Positions 26,927 to 36,470 of a stretch of 64,000 nt of DNA are shown piece by piece. The stretch is from contig NZ_CP076039.1 in NCBI RefSeq assembly GCF_014529625.1, positions 3,224,001 to 3,288,000 of the forward strand. The letters run 5' to 3'. The position numbers and the translations under genes are program-made. Origin of the DNA: Candidatus Pelagisphaera phototrophica. Lineage in GTDB: Bacteria; Verrucomicrobiota; Verrucomicrobiia; Opitutales; Opitutaceae. Below the pieces are notes generated by a model. That model was not told where the DNA came from. It made no database searches and saw only the letters and a program-made list of their open reading frames with translations. The first letter of the stretch is position 1. Each line of letters opens with the position of its first letter.

Positions 26927-27380
26927 ATGCCGCAAAATCAGGTATTCGACACCACCTTGTTCGTAGACAAGAGCAACAACCTGTCGAAAAAGCTTTGGCA
27001 CGGTGACGCACTCGCCGAACCCGACGTTTAGAATCGCCGACTCACTGAGATATTTACTACCGAAGCGGTTCGGTTTATCTTGGAAAAGAGAGCGACAGAG
27101 CATCCTCGAAAGAATCTCCTCCTGTGGTACGGCATGGGCAGTTGCGACGCCATCCTGGTCTGCAAGTGGAAGTTATTCCTCGACCGAGCGAACGCGCAGA
27201 GCGGACTGCGGATCGATCAAGAACTCACGACAAAACAGCAAAGCGCCTTGGCAAGGCTAGCCATTGGGCAAGGCCAATTGCTCTTTGATCTGGACGCCGA
27301 CGTCGACTAACTGCTCTATCATAGCCATGCTCAACCCGAGCGGATTCACACCAAGCTGCAGTTGACTCGGGAACGCCAGG
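26927..27380 (+). pseudogene. heavily decayed sulfatase remnant
   Basis: One frame shows patches in sulfatase order. LTEIFTTEAVRFILEK resembles the helix before the PFFLYL segment. DAILVCKWKLFLDRANAQSG resembles AIRxGKWKLFL. QLLFDLDADVD, stop, LLYHSHAQPERIHTKL resembles the C-terminal LYDLDADxGExNDLxxxHPExxxxL. Stops occur after PDV (near 27029) and at 27308-27310, and the central catalytic parts are absent. It is read as a sulfatase collapsed by deletions and point mutations. The identification rests on weak local resemblance. The remaining bases to 27737 hold nothing recognised. Confidence 0.5.
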
Positions 27381-27737
27381 CTGAAACAACCGTCCGCCAA
27401 CATAATCCCCCTCTGGCAGCGACCCAAGGCAAAGCAGTAACGGATCTTGGTCAAACCACCACGTACCTTACTTCATCGACTTATCCATTACAGGAGGCAT
27501 CCTGCCTCAATCTGATGACAAGTTATTCATCAACCCCCTTCGGTTAGAAACTCCCGAATTGAATCGGCTGTTTCTCTACCATCCGCCTACCCGCTAATAT
27601 TGTAACGACCAATTCCTTATTTCAATTTTGCCAGATATTACTGAGACAGCGCCCTAGAAATATTGGGAAACAAGACTTCGAAGATCCTTAAGAGTCAATT
27701 GCTTGGAGGGCTCTGAGCCATAGAAAGCGACTGGGTC

Positions 27738-29351
27738 CTATCCCTTCTGAGTCCCTGGCTTGCTATTACCGAAGAGACTTTTTATATCCTTAATTTTTGT
27801 AATGATTAGTTGGTTACTATTCTCGCTTCCGTCTCCGGAAAGCGTGATGGGTGTTCCAACATGATAAGCGAGATTAAAATCATGAAAGTCCCTGAACTCG
27901 ATCTCGATGCGTACCGGCAACTTTCCTTCGATATCGATGTAGAAGACCTTCGCCTCGTCGAGGTTGTCGGACATGCGGAGCCGACCTTGAGCAGTGATGG
28001 AACCGCCCTGGCGCGTGACCCAACTATCAAAGGAACGTTCTTGAAATTCGGGAAAGTAGCCACCGTCGATTCCAGGAAGCGGGGTATCCGACGCGGAATA
28101 GGATTCCGCTTCAATCCCAAATAATTTCAGCAGGGAAAGGTGCAGGCTACTAAGTTCCTGGTTTTCTGAATACCGAACGTAGCGCCCCGTCTTGATACGT
28201 CCGCCTCCACCCCCCGCCAGAACGATTGGAATTCGTTGCGCAGTATGATTGTCGCTATGGCCCATCCCGGATCCGAAGAGTACCGCACTATGATCGAGAA
28301 GACTGCCGTTGTGGTCCTTGTAGGACTTGAGCTTTGTCAAGAGATAATCGAACTTCTCCATATGCCAAAGGCTGATCTTAAGCAAGGAATCCAGGTTTTT
28401 GCGGCTGAAATTTCGGAAAAAATGAGACAGGTAATGGTGCTGCTCTGGAATACCAAGAAAGTCGAATACCATGCGACTATTGCTGTTGCCCAACATATAG
28501 GTGATACAGCGGGTGGAGTCGGTCCAGAGGGCAAGAGCGATCAGGTCGATCATGGCCTCCACTTGCTCGTTTAGGTTCGCCCCGACGGGAGGCCGCTGGA
28601 GGCTCCCGAGGTCGATTCTCGGCTGGGCCTTTGCTTGCTCCATGTTCTGGATACGGCGTTCGGTTTCACGAACAACGGTCAAGTACTCATCCAATGTCTG
28701 GCGATCCTCGTAGCCCGATCTGCGAGAGAGAGCATTTGCATCGCCTTTGACTCGGTCCAGCAAGCTCGACATGGATTGCCGCTGGTCCGGATCGCTCATC
28801 GGATTGCGGAAAAGGCGATCGAAAACGAGTTGAGGATCGCTTTCGCGCGGAATGGCTCCTCCGTCTTTGTCGTAAGAAATGTAGCTGCAGCCGAATTGCC
28901 CGGTGAAAAGCCCTTCCGTGGTTAGTTCGAGAGATCGATGGGCCGTGTCCCCCCCAATCTTATCCGCTATAATCTGATCGACGGAAGCAGTATCCTTGTT
29001 CTCATGGTGACCGGCGAGAAAACGGCGAGTGGAATTGGCGTGAGACGAAAACCCAAAATCTCCCATGTTATCGAGAATGAGCAGATCGTCCTTGTGTTTG
29101 GCGAAGGGAGCCATGAGCGGCGACATTCGAAAATCGAATTCCGTCCCGCCATTGATATTCCATGAAGGCGGATGGACGCCGTTGGGTTTGAAGAGGGTTA
29201 GGAATCTGAGCGGCGGAGATTCCGTTGCCGAGCCTTTGGCCAATCCATTGCTCACCTTACCTTCCATCAAATTGAGGAAAGGAAGCGGCAACAAGGCTCC
29301 GGCAGTGCCTCGCAAGAAGGTGCGGCGGTCAATTTTCCAGCTTCTGCTCAT
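27738..29351 (-). CDS. DUF1552 family protein with Tat signal
   Basis: A 537-residue protein starting with a Tat signal (KIDRRTFLRGTAGALLPLPFL). The body matches the DUF1552 family of Planctomycetes and Verrucomicrobia: LTLFKPNGVHPPSWNI, LDNMGDFGFSSHANSTRRFL, ESDPQLVFDRLFR, TLDEYLTVVRETERRI, LFGSGMGHSDNHT and PIVLAGGGGGRIKTGRYVRY. It extends beyond the usual end with about 110 residues including AKVFYIDIEGKLPVRIEIEF. DUF1552 genes are routinely paired with DUF1592/DUF1588 cytochrome proteins, as here, where the start overlaps the end of the upstream partner by 4 bases (ATGA), so translation is probably coupled. Function is unknown; a periplasmic oxidative role has been suggested from the pairing. 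Confidence 0.92.
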   Translation of the reverse strand: MSRSWKIDRRTFLRGTAGALLPLPFLNLMEGKVSNGLAKGSATESPPLRFLTLFKPNGVHPPSWNINGGTEFDFRMSPLMAPFAKHKDDLLILDNMGDFGFSSHANSTRRFLAGHHENKDTASVDQIIADKIGGDTAHRSLELTTEGLFTGQFGCSYISYDKDGGAIPRESDPQLVFDRLFRNPMSDPDQRQSMSSLLDRVKGDANALSRRSGYEDRQTLDEYLTVVRETERRIQNMEQAKAQPRIDLGSLQRPPVGANLNEQVEAMIDLIALALWTDSTRCITYMLGNSNSRMVFDFLGIPEQHHYLSHFFRNFSRKNLDSLLKISLWHMEKFDYLLTKLKSYKDHNGSLLDHSAVLFGSGMGHSDNHTAQRIPIVLAGGGGGRIKTGRYVRYSENQELSSLHLSLLKLFGIEAESYSASDTPLPGIDGGYFPEFQERSFDSWVTRQGGSITAQGRLRMSDNLDEAKVFYIDIEGKLPVRIEIEFRDFHDFNLAYHVGTPITLSGDGSENSNQLIITKIKDIKSLFGNSKPGTQKG

Positions 29352-31336
29352 GAATTAGTTTGGGGGCTAGGGGCAATAAAGGTTTCCCGGAAAGGCAGGC
29401 TGTGGGACACTTCTACGAAAAGATCGCGCCATGTTCCGTTCGTTTCGTCAATCTTCTTTGTAATCGCGTCTATGGTTGGGCGGTCGAAAGCCTCAAGTTT
29501 TCGGCAGAGAGCGTAGGCCAAGGTTCGCTCGACTGCGTTCCGAATGATGTCGCGTCGCTTGCTCCCGAGAAGAATGGACTTCAATTCATCGAAATTTTGA
29601 AATGCTTCCCCATCAGGGAGCTGACCGGAGGTGTCGATCCGATCGGGGTCGTCATCGTGTCCGGCTCTTCTCCTCGGAGGCTTATAGTTTAAAGCGAGCT
29701 TATAGGACCCCTCATCGTCGTACATCTGAAGAGCGAAACCGAGTGGATCGATCCGATCATGACAACGGGCGCAGGTTGAATCACTGCGATGGACTTCGAA
29801 ACGTTCGCGAAAGCTGAAGTCGGCATTTGGAGCGGCGGCTTCGACCGGGGGAATGTCCGCGGGCGGCTCGCCGAGCCGTTCACCAAGAATACGTCGGAGC
29901 ATCCAGGTGCCGCGGAGAATAGGACCTCGATTCATGGCCAGAATGCCAGGTATGGTAAGAATGCCGCCGCGCCCCTCAGGCGGATCCAGACTCATTCGCT
30001 GATTCGGAACTAGCTTTCGTTCGATACCCTTGGGCCTAACGTATTTTTCCAACTGATAATTGTTTTCGGGATAGAAGGAAGCGGTATTGTGACTAGCGAA
30101 GGCGACATTCGAGTCGATCAATTCGATCACAGGACGATTTTCGGTAAAAAGGTAGTTCAAAAAATCGAAGGGCTGACTGCGGAGTGCTTGTCGACTCAAT
30201 ACGTCGTCTCGTGCGTTATCTATGTCGGCGAGTCCGAGCCATTGGTGGCCGAAGCTCTCGGCCAGATTGCGAGCCCTAGGCGAGGCGAGCATGCGGTCCA
30301 CCTGCTTTGCGATTTCGTCGGCATGTTCAAGGTCACCCCTCGCTGCCGCCTCAAATAGCTGCGTGTCCGGCATATCCTCCCAGAGGAAATACGAGAGACG
30401 TTCCGCAAGTTCGTAGGAGTCGACAAGTTGTTGTTTTCCAGGCGTAGCTTCGATCAGGAGACCTCGGTAGAGGAAAGATGGTGAGACGAGAAGAGCCTTC
30501 ATTTCGTCCCGTGTGGCGCTGAGGAGCTCCCCTCCCTTCAATCCCATCAGAGAGGCGAGCATTCGTTCTAGCTCCTTCCGAGCTATAGGACGGCGGAGAG
30601 CCCGAGGGGCGAAGGAGCGAAGCAGGGATTCCGCTTGAGCTGGGGTGAGTTCGATGGATTCGGAATAATGGGGAAGCGGCTGACCGACAAGAGTCTCGAG
30701 CGCGTCGCTCCGCTCTTTGGAGAAGAGTTCCTGAAGGGCCCGATCTGCCATGTAGGCATACTGCTCCCAGATGAAACTCGATAAGCGAGCATCGCTGGTG
30801 TCGTTGACGAATTCGCTCGGCCCAGGAGGATCGGTGGGCAGGAGTTTGATAACGAGGGATTTTTCGACTAAGGTTTGCTCGGCGGCGATGATCTGGTTTT
30901 CGAGTTCAAATCCGAAGAGAGAGCGTAGGGTGTTGCGGTATTCGTTTGCTGAGAGACGGCGGGCTTGAAAGGTTCCCGGGCGGGCTTCCACTGAGTTAAC
31001 GAATCGTTCCTCGTACCAATCGAGAATCTGCTGGGTTTCGGTGGGATCCGGGCGATTATCCTCTTCCTTAGGCGGCATTTCCTTGTAGGCGAGCACATCT
31101 GCTACCGTTTCCCAAAGCTCGAATCTCGAATCGATATCTTGGGAACGGACTATTTCCGTAAAGTCCACCTCACCTTTGACCTTCTCGCCTCCGTGGCAAT
31201 TGATGCAGTACTGCTCGAGCAAGGGCTGGATTTGGGTATCGAATACTCCGTCTTCCGTCGGCCTACCCTCCAACCCTCCAGCGGCGACAAGCGCAGTAAA
31301 GAGGGCAGAAGCGAATCTGGTTCGGGTAATAATCAT
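29348..31336 (-). CDS. PSD1-like DUF1592/DUF1588 protein with c-type haem sites
   Basis: A 662-residue exported protein. The N-terminus has a short signal-like stretch (FASALFTALVAAGGLEG). CINCH at 44-48 is a c-type haem site preceded by IQPLLEQYC, typical of the planctomycete cytochrome C domain. Then come RRLSANEYRNTLRSLFG (DUF1587), segments matching DUF1595/DUF1592 (LAERLSYFLWEDMPD, NLAESFGHQWLGL), DUF1588 (GGILTIPGILAMNRGPILRGTWMLRRILGE) and a second haem motif CARCH followed by DRIDPLGFALQMYD. The DUF1585 end (IIRNAVERTLAYALCRKLE) is present. Such proteins are membrane-associated or periplasmic redox proteins of unknown reaction. It is the first gene of the pair with DUF1552. Confidence 0.92.
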   Translation of the reverse strand: MIITRTRFASALFTALVAAGGLEGRPTEDGVFDTQIQPLLEQYCINCHGGEKVKGEVDFTEIVRSQDIDSRFELWETVADVLAYKEMPPKEEDNRPDPTETQQILDWYEERFVNSVEARPGTFQARRLSANEYRNTLRSLFGFELENQIIAAEQTLVEKSLVIKLLPTDPPGPSEFVNDTSDARLSSFIWEQYAYMADRALQELFSKERSDALETLVGQPLPHYSESIELTPAQAESLLRSFAPRALRRPIARKELERMLASLMGLKGGELLSATRDEMKALLVSPSFLYRGLLIEATPGKQQLVDSYELAERLSYFLWEDMPDTQLFEAAARGDLEHADEIAKQVDRMLASPRARNLAESFGHQWLGLADIDNARDDVLSRQALRSQPFDFLNYLFTENRPVIELIDSNVAFASHNTASFYPENNYQLEKYVRPKGIERKLVPNQRMSLDPPEGRGGILTIPGILAMNRGPILRGTWMLRRILGERLGEPPADIPPVEAAAPNADFSFRERFEVHRSDSTCARCHDRIDPLGFALQMYDDEGSYKLALNYKPPRRRAGHDDDPDRIDTSGQLPDGEAFQNFDELKSILLGSKRRDIIRNAVERTLAYALCRKLEAFDRPTIDAITKKIDETNGTWRDLFVEVSHSLPFRETFIAPSPQTNS

Positions 31337-31576
31337 CGAGGGGTCCCTATTCTTAAAGATCGAAACGCGATGACGGACAAGGAAAGATTCTAGATAAAAA
31401 TGTGGATCGCGGCCGGCCCAACGGATTCTGACGTATTTAACCGTCTCTTCGGTTATGTCGAATGGCGCGAAAGGTAACGGCTTTGCCTCTCAACTGAAGG
31501 GGCAAGTACATCCTCTACGGAAAGAAATCCGCACCGGGAATTACCTGCAACTCATCGACTCTCTGCTTAATTTCAA
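31337..31576. other. gene-free gap upstream of the DUF1592 gene
   Basis: About 240 bases with no recognised coding frame. Together with the repeats to 31711 it separates two minus-strand operons. Confidence 0.35.
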
Positions 31577-31646
31577 GTTAGCAGGCCATCTCCGGGCACC
31601 CAATCGATAGATAAAAGCATTGGGCGCTCGGAGATCGCCCGCTACC
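31577..31646. repeat. long hairpin repeat, family A
   Basis: The left arm (31577-31604) contains ATCTCCGGGCACCCAAT. The right arm (31619-31646) contains ATTGGGCGCTCGGAGAT followed by CGCCCGCTACC. The arms are 28 bases with a few mismatches around a 14-base loop. The same GGTAGCGGGCGATCTCCG core recurs at 55048-55114 and 57707-57819. Confidence 0.75.
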
Positions 31647-31685
31647 AATGCATGCAACGAACCCACCGACAGGTTGTGGTCTGAG

Positions 31686-31711
31686 ACAACAGGTTGGAAG
31701 CCTGCCCTACC
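31686..31711. repeat. short repeat, family C
   Basis: Read on the minus strand it is GTAGGGCAGGCTTCCAACCTG followed by TTG. It nearly matches the element at 56757-56783 (GTAGGGCAGGCTTCAAGCCTG then TTTAC). It lies directly before the terminator of the TonB receptor gene. Confidence 0.55.
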
Positions 31712-31746
31712 AAAAAAAGAGCGACCTAAGCAGGTCGCCCTTTAAA
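31711..31746 (-). terminator. rho-independent terminator of the TonB receptor operon
   Basis: On the minus strand GCGACCT and AGGTCGC pair exactly over 7 bases around a 4-base loop, with further pairing at the base. A run of seven T residues follows (TCTTTTTTT). It lies 36-70 bases after the stop of the TonB receptor gene, the right place and strand. Confidence 0.85.
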
Positions 31747-31781
31747 AAATTCAATCTATTCGACTAAACGGTCGCCCGTCC

Positions 31782-34700
31782 TTAGAAAGAACCACGAATA
31801 CCCGCAACGAAGCGACGGCCAACGGTAGCGTACGAGGTCGTGAAAAGACCCGGGTTATTTCCAACGTACTTTTCGTCGTCTGGCGAATCGGTTAGGTTAT
31901 CACCTTCAATAAAGAGGCGAATATCGTTGTCCTTGGTTAGCCGATACTGCACTGACATATCCACATTCTCCCGTTCTACATCAAAGGTTATATCCGAAAT
32001 CGCGGCCGTTGAAGCCGTCACCTGCAATTCGGAAATATAGTTGTAAGACGCGCGAACGCTGAGACGCTGCCATTCGTAAATGACCTGCATATTGTAGATT
32101 TCTTTCGCCTGGTTTCTCAAGCTTGGAATGAACTCGAAGTCAGTTACGACAAAATTGCCATTTTCAAGTTCATCCGTGTCAAAGATAGGATCGGTTTGAT
32201 CGCCCACAATGTACGAGTAGTTCGGAACCAGCTTAAACCCACCGAGCCACCTCACATCTGGAAGCAGATCGGCAAAACTAAAGTAACCGCTTACCTCGAA
32301 ACCTTCGATGTGGCGCTTCGAGGCGTTTGACCAGAATTTGGTATCCGCTCGGACCATTTCCGTGCCTTGGCTAGGATCTTCAGCATCCACTAGCACCTCG
32401 ATATCTCTCGTATAAATATCCTCTTGCAGAAAATCTTCGAGATCCTTCGAAAAGAGCGAAACAGAAATGGTATTCGCGTTACGCGGCCCGAAATAATACT
32501 CCCAAGCTAGGTCGATATTTTCAGACGTTTGTTCCCGCAGATTGGGATTTCCCAAGTCAAATTCATCGTCGCGCCTAGTCAGATTAAGAACACCTGCGGC
32601 TTGCAGTTGGCGATTCGCTTCCCCGAGATTAAAGGGTACCAATTCGCGGTAATCGGGACGAGTAAGCGAATTTCCATAGGCAAAACGGAGTACGTGCCCG
32701 GTCTCACCAACACGGTAGGTTCCGACCACACTAGGCAACAGATTGTCGTAGCTGCTTTTCGCGTTAATGTCGTCGACGATATCCCCAAACGAAAAGCTGC
32801 CGCTTGGCCCCGTGAAACCGATATCTTCTACGCCGTCCTGAATGAGCTGTCCGAGATTTGCTTTATCCGTATCCGCTATTCCCGGAAAGGCATCGGCATC
32901 GACATTGAAGTTAGAAGGTTTCCAAGTGGTGTCCAAGCTCGTTTCTTCGTAACGAACACCGGCAACCAAGGTAAAGTCTCCCCAGCGTTTGGTCCCCTGA
33001 ACATAAGCTGCGAAAATATCTTCGTTGAGTTCGCCCGTATCGGCAGCATCGCGAAGGTCGGAACGATCGAATTTCCAGTTGTCCGGATTAGCCGCGAGAT
33101 CTTGGAAGAAAAAGTCGTACATCGGATCGGCGGTCACAAATGCTCCGGCAGTATCTGCATACTTCCCGTCAAAGAGCGTGACATTTCCGGCGTCACTCGC
33201 TGCTGCAAATTGTCCGATCGGAAAAACGCGGCGAGCGCCTGCAGAGGCAGCGGTGAAGATCTCGTTCGTTTTGTTGTCCCGATGTGCCTTGCGCAGTCTC
33301 AGGCCCGACTTAATGGAGAAGTCTTCATCGATATCGTGATCATACTCCACGTTGAACAACTGAACATCTTCATGGACGTCTTCCAAAAGGAAACGAGCTC
33401 CTCCATCGGAGTTGTATCGGTTCAGGTCAGAAAATACATTTACCTTGTTGTTCAATGGGACATGCCCTCTATCCGATGTAACTTCGAAAATCGAAAACTC
33501 AGGTAGCGGTGTTACGCCATCGGTTATCCTAGCTCTCAGGAAGCTTTTTCCGGAACCGTCGCGATCTCCATCTCTGAAGCGGTCTTCGAACCGCCACTGA
33601 CGGCGGTAACGAAGGGAGTCGTCTGTAGAGAAAAGTGCGCGATATTCAAGGGAACCATTCTCCAGTTGGGTCTCTCCGCCAAAATCGAACGTGTAGGTAT
33701 CTCCGCTTCGATTGTCGCCAGTAACTATTCGTGATATACGCCCGTCAGCGGATCCCTCAAAGTTCGGCGTTACGATCAAATTGCCACTAGCGTCCACATC
33801 ATTGATGAAATTATCGCCTGCGCTCCCTAAGACGGGATCGTCATCGTCCTCTTCAAACGTTCCCAGGGCGTTGCCCACGTCGTCCAAGAACCAGAAGGTG
33901 CGGGAAACCGCACGCTCCAGTCGGTCAACACGAAACGCGAACGAGTCGCGATCGTCATTAAACTTTTGATATAAGGGACGGAAGTAGAGAGACGTACTGT
34001 CGGAAACCTTCAAATCGAAGCTCAAATCTAGAGTGAGGTTATCGTTTGTTCTGCGAACTTCATTCGGGTCGAACCGATTCCAAATCGGATTGCTAGCATC
34101 TTGGCTTTCGTTTAGCGAAATTTGATTCGGATCTGCTCCGGACAAGCGACCCGCATTGGTCAAAAAGCGATTCTGGGTCGACCATCCAACCTGATCTTCG
34201 TCCACGTAGTTAAAATTAACCAGCACGCCCAAATTGTCTTCCCCACCAAAGGCACTGAAAATATTCGAATTGATGATATTCGCTCCATAACCCGACTTAT
34301 CGCCTTGGTCGCGGTAGCGTGTCGAGAGCTTGTAGGTGGTTAGATTGTCGCCCCGATCAAAGGCGTTAGCCGTAATTACGTTCACGTAGCCGCCAATCGA
34401 ATCGCCCGGATGCTCTGCAGTGAGACTCTTGATTACCTCTACACCCGCAACCATTTCAGAAGGGATTTGGGTTACGTCGAAATTACGGGAGCCTAGCTGC
34501 GCATTGGCCTGAGCAGCACCGTTAATACGGATGGAGTTGTACTGCCCTTCCGCACCACGGACGGTCACGGAGCCTCCATCGACCACATTGATGCCCGCCA
34601 AACGGGAAAGCGCTTCCCCTAGATTTGTATCTGGCAGATTTCCTAGCGCATCGCCGCTCAGATAAGTTCCAATGATATCGGAATCTCGCTGCTTTTTAAC

Positions 34701-35285
34701 CGATGATTCCTGAGTAGAACTAAACACCTCCAGCTTTTCCAGCACGTAAGTGGGTTCATCATCCTGGGCATAAATGCTGTTCGCACCTCCTAGGAGGGCC
34801 ATTGAAAGCAATCCGTTGAACACCTTGCGAGCCAACCTTGGTTTTTCCTGTATTTTCGAATTCATAGTAATGGTTTTATTTTTTTGTAGTTTAGTTTCTG
34901 AAAGCGATTCTTCAATTACCTCATTTCCTGCTACGCTGTTCGGATCGGTAATCTTTCGTTTGATAAAATAGGCGCCACTCTCCTCGTCCCGAAGGCTCGT
35001 TAAATCCGTATTTTCGAGGATCAACGCGAATACTTCGTCCGGAGCATACCGCCCCTTGATCTTAGGGGCACGGATCCCGACCAAAAGATCGGAAGGGTAG
35101 ATGATCTGCAATCGGGATTGCTTGGCGAATTCTTGAAGAGATTCCGAGGACTCTCCAGCGGGCAAATTGATCTTCAGCTTTTTCTCGGATGCGTAGGCAA
35201 CGGGATTCTGACACACCAACAAATACCCCACAGCGAAAGCCGGGAGGACCAATCGTTTTAAGAATGGATAAATGCCTAAGGGCAT
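31782..35285 (-). CDS. TonB-dependent receptor with N-terminal STN domain (possible gene fusion)
   Basis: The frame encodes 1167 residues. A first signal peptide (LVLPAFAVGYLLVCQNPVAYA) leads to an STN domain at about 36-110 (LKINLPAGESSESLQEFAKQ, LQIIYPSDLLVG). At residue 141 a second complete N-terminus begins: Met (34863-34865), a basic region, then FNGLLSMALLGGANSIYAQ, the usual signal peptide of stand-alone Verrucomicrobia TonB receptors. The plug follows (LEVFSSTQ, LPDTNLGEALSRLAGI, VTVRGAEGQYNSIRING) and a beta-barrel ends in AGIRGSF with terminal Phe. It likely imports an oligosaccharide and signals to FecR through the STN domain. Functionally the two signal peptides in one chain are contradictory: either there are two genes joined by an indel in the T7/A7 run at 34879-34885, or two alternative starts are used. 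Confidence 0.9.
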   Translation of the reverse strand: MPLGIYPFLKRLVLPAFAVGYLLVCQNPVAYASEKKLKINLPAGESSESLQEFAKQSRLQIIYPSDLLVGIRAPKIKGRYAPDEVFALILENTDLTSLRDEESGAYFIKRKITDPNSVAGNEVIEESLSETKLQKNKTITMNSKIQEKPRLARKVFNGLLSMALLGGANSIYAQDDEPTYVLEKLEVFSSTQESSVKKQRDSDIIGTYLSGDALGNLPDTNLGEALSRLAGINVVDGGSVTVRGAEGQYNSIRINGAAQANAQLGSRNFDVTQIPSEMVAGVEVIKSLTAEHPGDSIGGYVNVITANAFDRGDNLTTYKLSTRYRDQGDKSGYGANIINSNIFSAFGGEDNLGVLVNFNYVDEDQVGWSTQNRFLTNAGRLSGADPNQISLNESQDASNPIWNRFDPNEVRRTNDNLTLDLSFDLKVSDSTSLYFRPLYQKFNDDRDSFAFRVDRLERAVSRTFWFLDDVGNALGTFEEDDDDPVLGSAGDNFINDVDASGNLIVTPNFEGSADGRISRIVTGDNRSGDTYTFDFGGETQLENGSLEYRALFSTDDSLRYRRQWRFEDRFRDGDRDGSGKSFLRARITDGVTPLPEFSIFEVTSDRGHVPLNNKVNVFSDLNRYNSDGGARFLLEDVHEDVQLFNVEYDHDIDEDFSIKSGLRLRKAHRDNKTNEIFTAASAGARRVFPIGQFAAASDAGNVTLFDGKYADTAGAFVTADPMYDFFFQDLAANPDNWKFDRSDLRDAADTGELNEDIFAAYVQGTKRWGDFTLVAGVRYEETSLDTTWKPSNFNVDADAFPGIADTDKANLGQLIQDGVEDIGFTGPSGSFSFGDIVDDINAKSSYDNLLPSVVGTYRVGETGHVLRFAYGNSLTRPDYRELVPFNLGEANRQLQAAGVLNLTRRDDEFDLGNPNLREQTSENIDLAWEYYFGPRNANTISVSLFSKDLEDFLQEDIYTRDIEVLVDAEDPSQGTEMVRADTKFWSNASKRHIEGFEVSGYFSFADLLPDVRWLGGFKLVPNYSYIVGDQTDPIFDTDELENGNFVVTDFEFIPSLRNQAKEIYNMQVIYEWQRLSVRASYNYISELQVTASTAAISDITFDVERENVDMSVQYRLTKDNDIRLFIEGDNLTDSPDDEKYVGNNPGLFTTSYATVGRRFVAGIRGSF
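34863..34890 (-). other. internal start and A7 run between STN part and receptor part
   Basis: On the minus strand the bases are ACAAAAAAATAAAACC, a short spacer, then ATG of the second signal peptide. A one-base change in the seven-A run would put TAA (in AAATAAAACC) or TGA (in CTATGA) in frame, ending an STN protein just before this ATG. It is either a natural slippage site or a sequencing indel. Confidence 0.6.
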
Positions 35286-35435
35286 AGGGTATTAGTAGTC
35301 GGTCGGGGTTTGAAAAGGTCACGGCAAGAAAATCCTTGCTGCTTAGATGCACGGACAATCAGTTTCCGCTAAAAGAATAACGAAGTTTTTCTAAAAAATT
35401 TTCCTCGATCCGAGAAATCTAGTTCTTGTACGACT

Positions 35436-36470
35436 TTAGTCAACGGCCTTACTCAGTAGGATCTCAGAGCCACCGCGCATTCTCGCATCCACTCCATAAC
35501 CATTTTTGAGAACAGAAACGAAACCTTCGACATTACTTGAAAGAAACGTCCCTGTAAACCGCTCGGAAGCCAAATCAGGATCCACGATGGTAAGCTGGGT
35601 GTCATTCAGCCGATTCAATTCATCAATAATCTCAGCCAGGGGTTTCGCCGCGAAGGTCATGGCCCCGTGCTGCCAAGCGAGAACGCGCTGTATCTCCGCT
35701 TTCGAGAGCACTGCCACTTGAGGAACCCCTAAGTGCGAAGAAAACGAGATGATTGCCCGCTCGTGTGCTTCAAGACGGGGCGTTTCGTTAAGTTCGGGTG
35801 ATACACCGTCAACTGCAGACGATGCCACCTCCACAATCCCTTCGGCAACGAGAACTTCCACAGCGTCTTCATCCAATCTCACATTGAACGCGGTCCCGAC
35901 CGCACTCACGTCTACTCCGTGAACCTCTACCACGAAGGGCCGACTAGCGTCTTTGGCCACAATGAAGAAGGCCTCACCCTTTTCCATTCGAACGCGACGC
36001 TCTGAAGCCGTGAAATTCATCGTCACTTCAGCTCCCTCTTTCAATTTGATGGTGGAGCCGTCCTCAAGCTGGTTGCGAATCTCTGGCTTTGCCTCGGCAA
36101 TCGCTTCGGAAACCAAATCGGCGGAGCGGGACGATCCTTCCTGAAAGATGACGAAGGCAAACGCCAACGTAGCGGCCGCAGCCATAGCTCCCCAAAGTAC
36201 TCGGCCCAATCGGAGTTTCGGTTTGGGAGCGAGCAGATCTGGATTAGGCCGCGAACTGTGCTCCGGTCCCCAAGCAGAAAGATGATCCAATCGCTTCCAG
36301 TCTTGCCGTTGGCGGCTTAGTAAATCCGCGTGAATCGGATCCGCACCGATCCAATCAAACAACTCGTCCTGCTCTTGCGCGGACAATCCGCGATCCAATC
36401 GCCATGCCCAAGCGGCCGCTTCATTTCCGGCTTCCCGGCGATTCTTTTCGGATCTGTAAGATTGGGTCAT
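35436..36470 (-). CDS. FecR-family anti-sigma/signal-relay protein
   Basis: A 344-residue protein. Residues 17-60 (EAAAWAWRLDRGLSAQEQDELFDWI) match the cytoplasmic DUF4880 region that holds the sigma factor. A membrane helix lies near 88-108 (GRVLWGAMAAAATLAFAFVIF). The periplasmic FecR domain follows (IRNQLEDGSTIKLKEGAEVT, RRVRMEKGEAFFIV, FVVEVHGVDVSAVGTAFNVR). The C-terminal DUF4974/STN-like segment (LAEIIDELNRLNDTQLTIVD) receives the signal from the receptor STN domain. The gene overlaps the sigma factor by 4 bases and precedes the TonB receptor by 150 bases, so the three form one surface-signalling cassette. Confidence 0.93.
   Translation of the reverse strand: MTQSYRSEKNRREAGNEAAAWAWRLDRGLSAQEQDELFDWIGADPIHADLLSRQRQDWKRLDHLSAWGPEHSSRPNPDLLAPKPKLRLGRVLWGAMAAAATLAFAFVIFQEGSSRSADLVSEAIAEAKPEIRNQLEDGSTIKLKEGAEVTMNFTASERRVRMEKGEAFFIVAKDASRPFVVEVHGVDVSAVGTAFNVRLDEDAVEVLVAEGIVEVASSAVDGVSPELNETPRLEAHERAIISFSSHLGVPQVAVLSKAEIQRVLAWQHGAMTFAAKPLAEIIDELNRLNDTQLTIVDPDLASERFTGTFLSSNVEGFVSVLKNGYGVDARMRGGSEILLSKAVD

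Noticed and set aside
27080-27310. 76-codon open frame as an independent gene
   Set aside because: It is part of a longer frame showing sulfatase-like patches interrupted by stops; read as a remnant instead.
32529-33506. 325-codon open frame on the plus strand
   Set aside because: Antisense to the TonB receptor barrel; no recognisable domain and no signal or start context.
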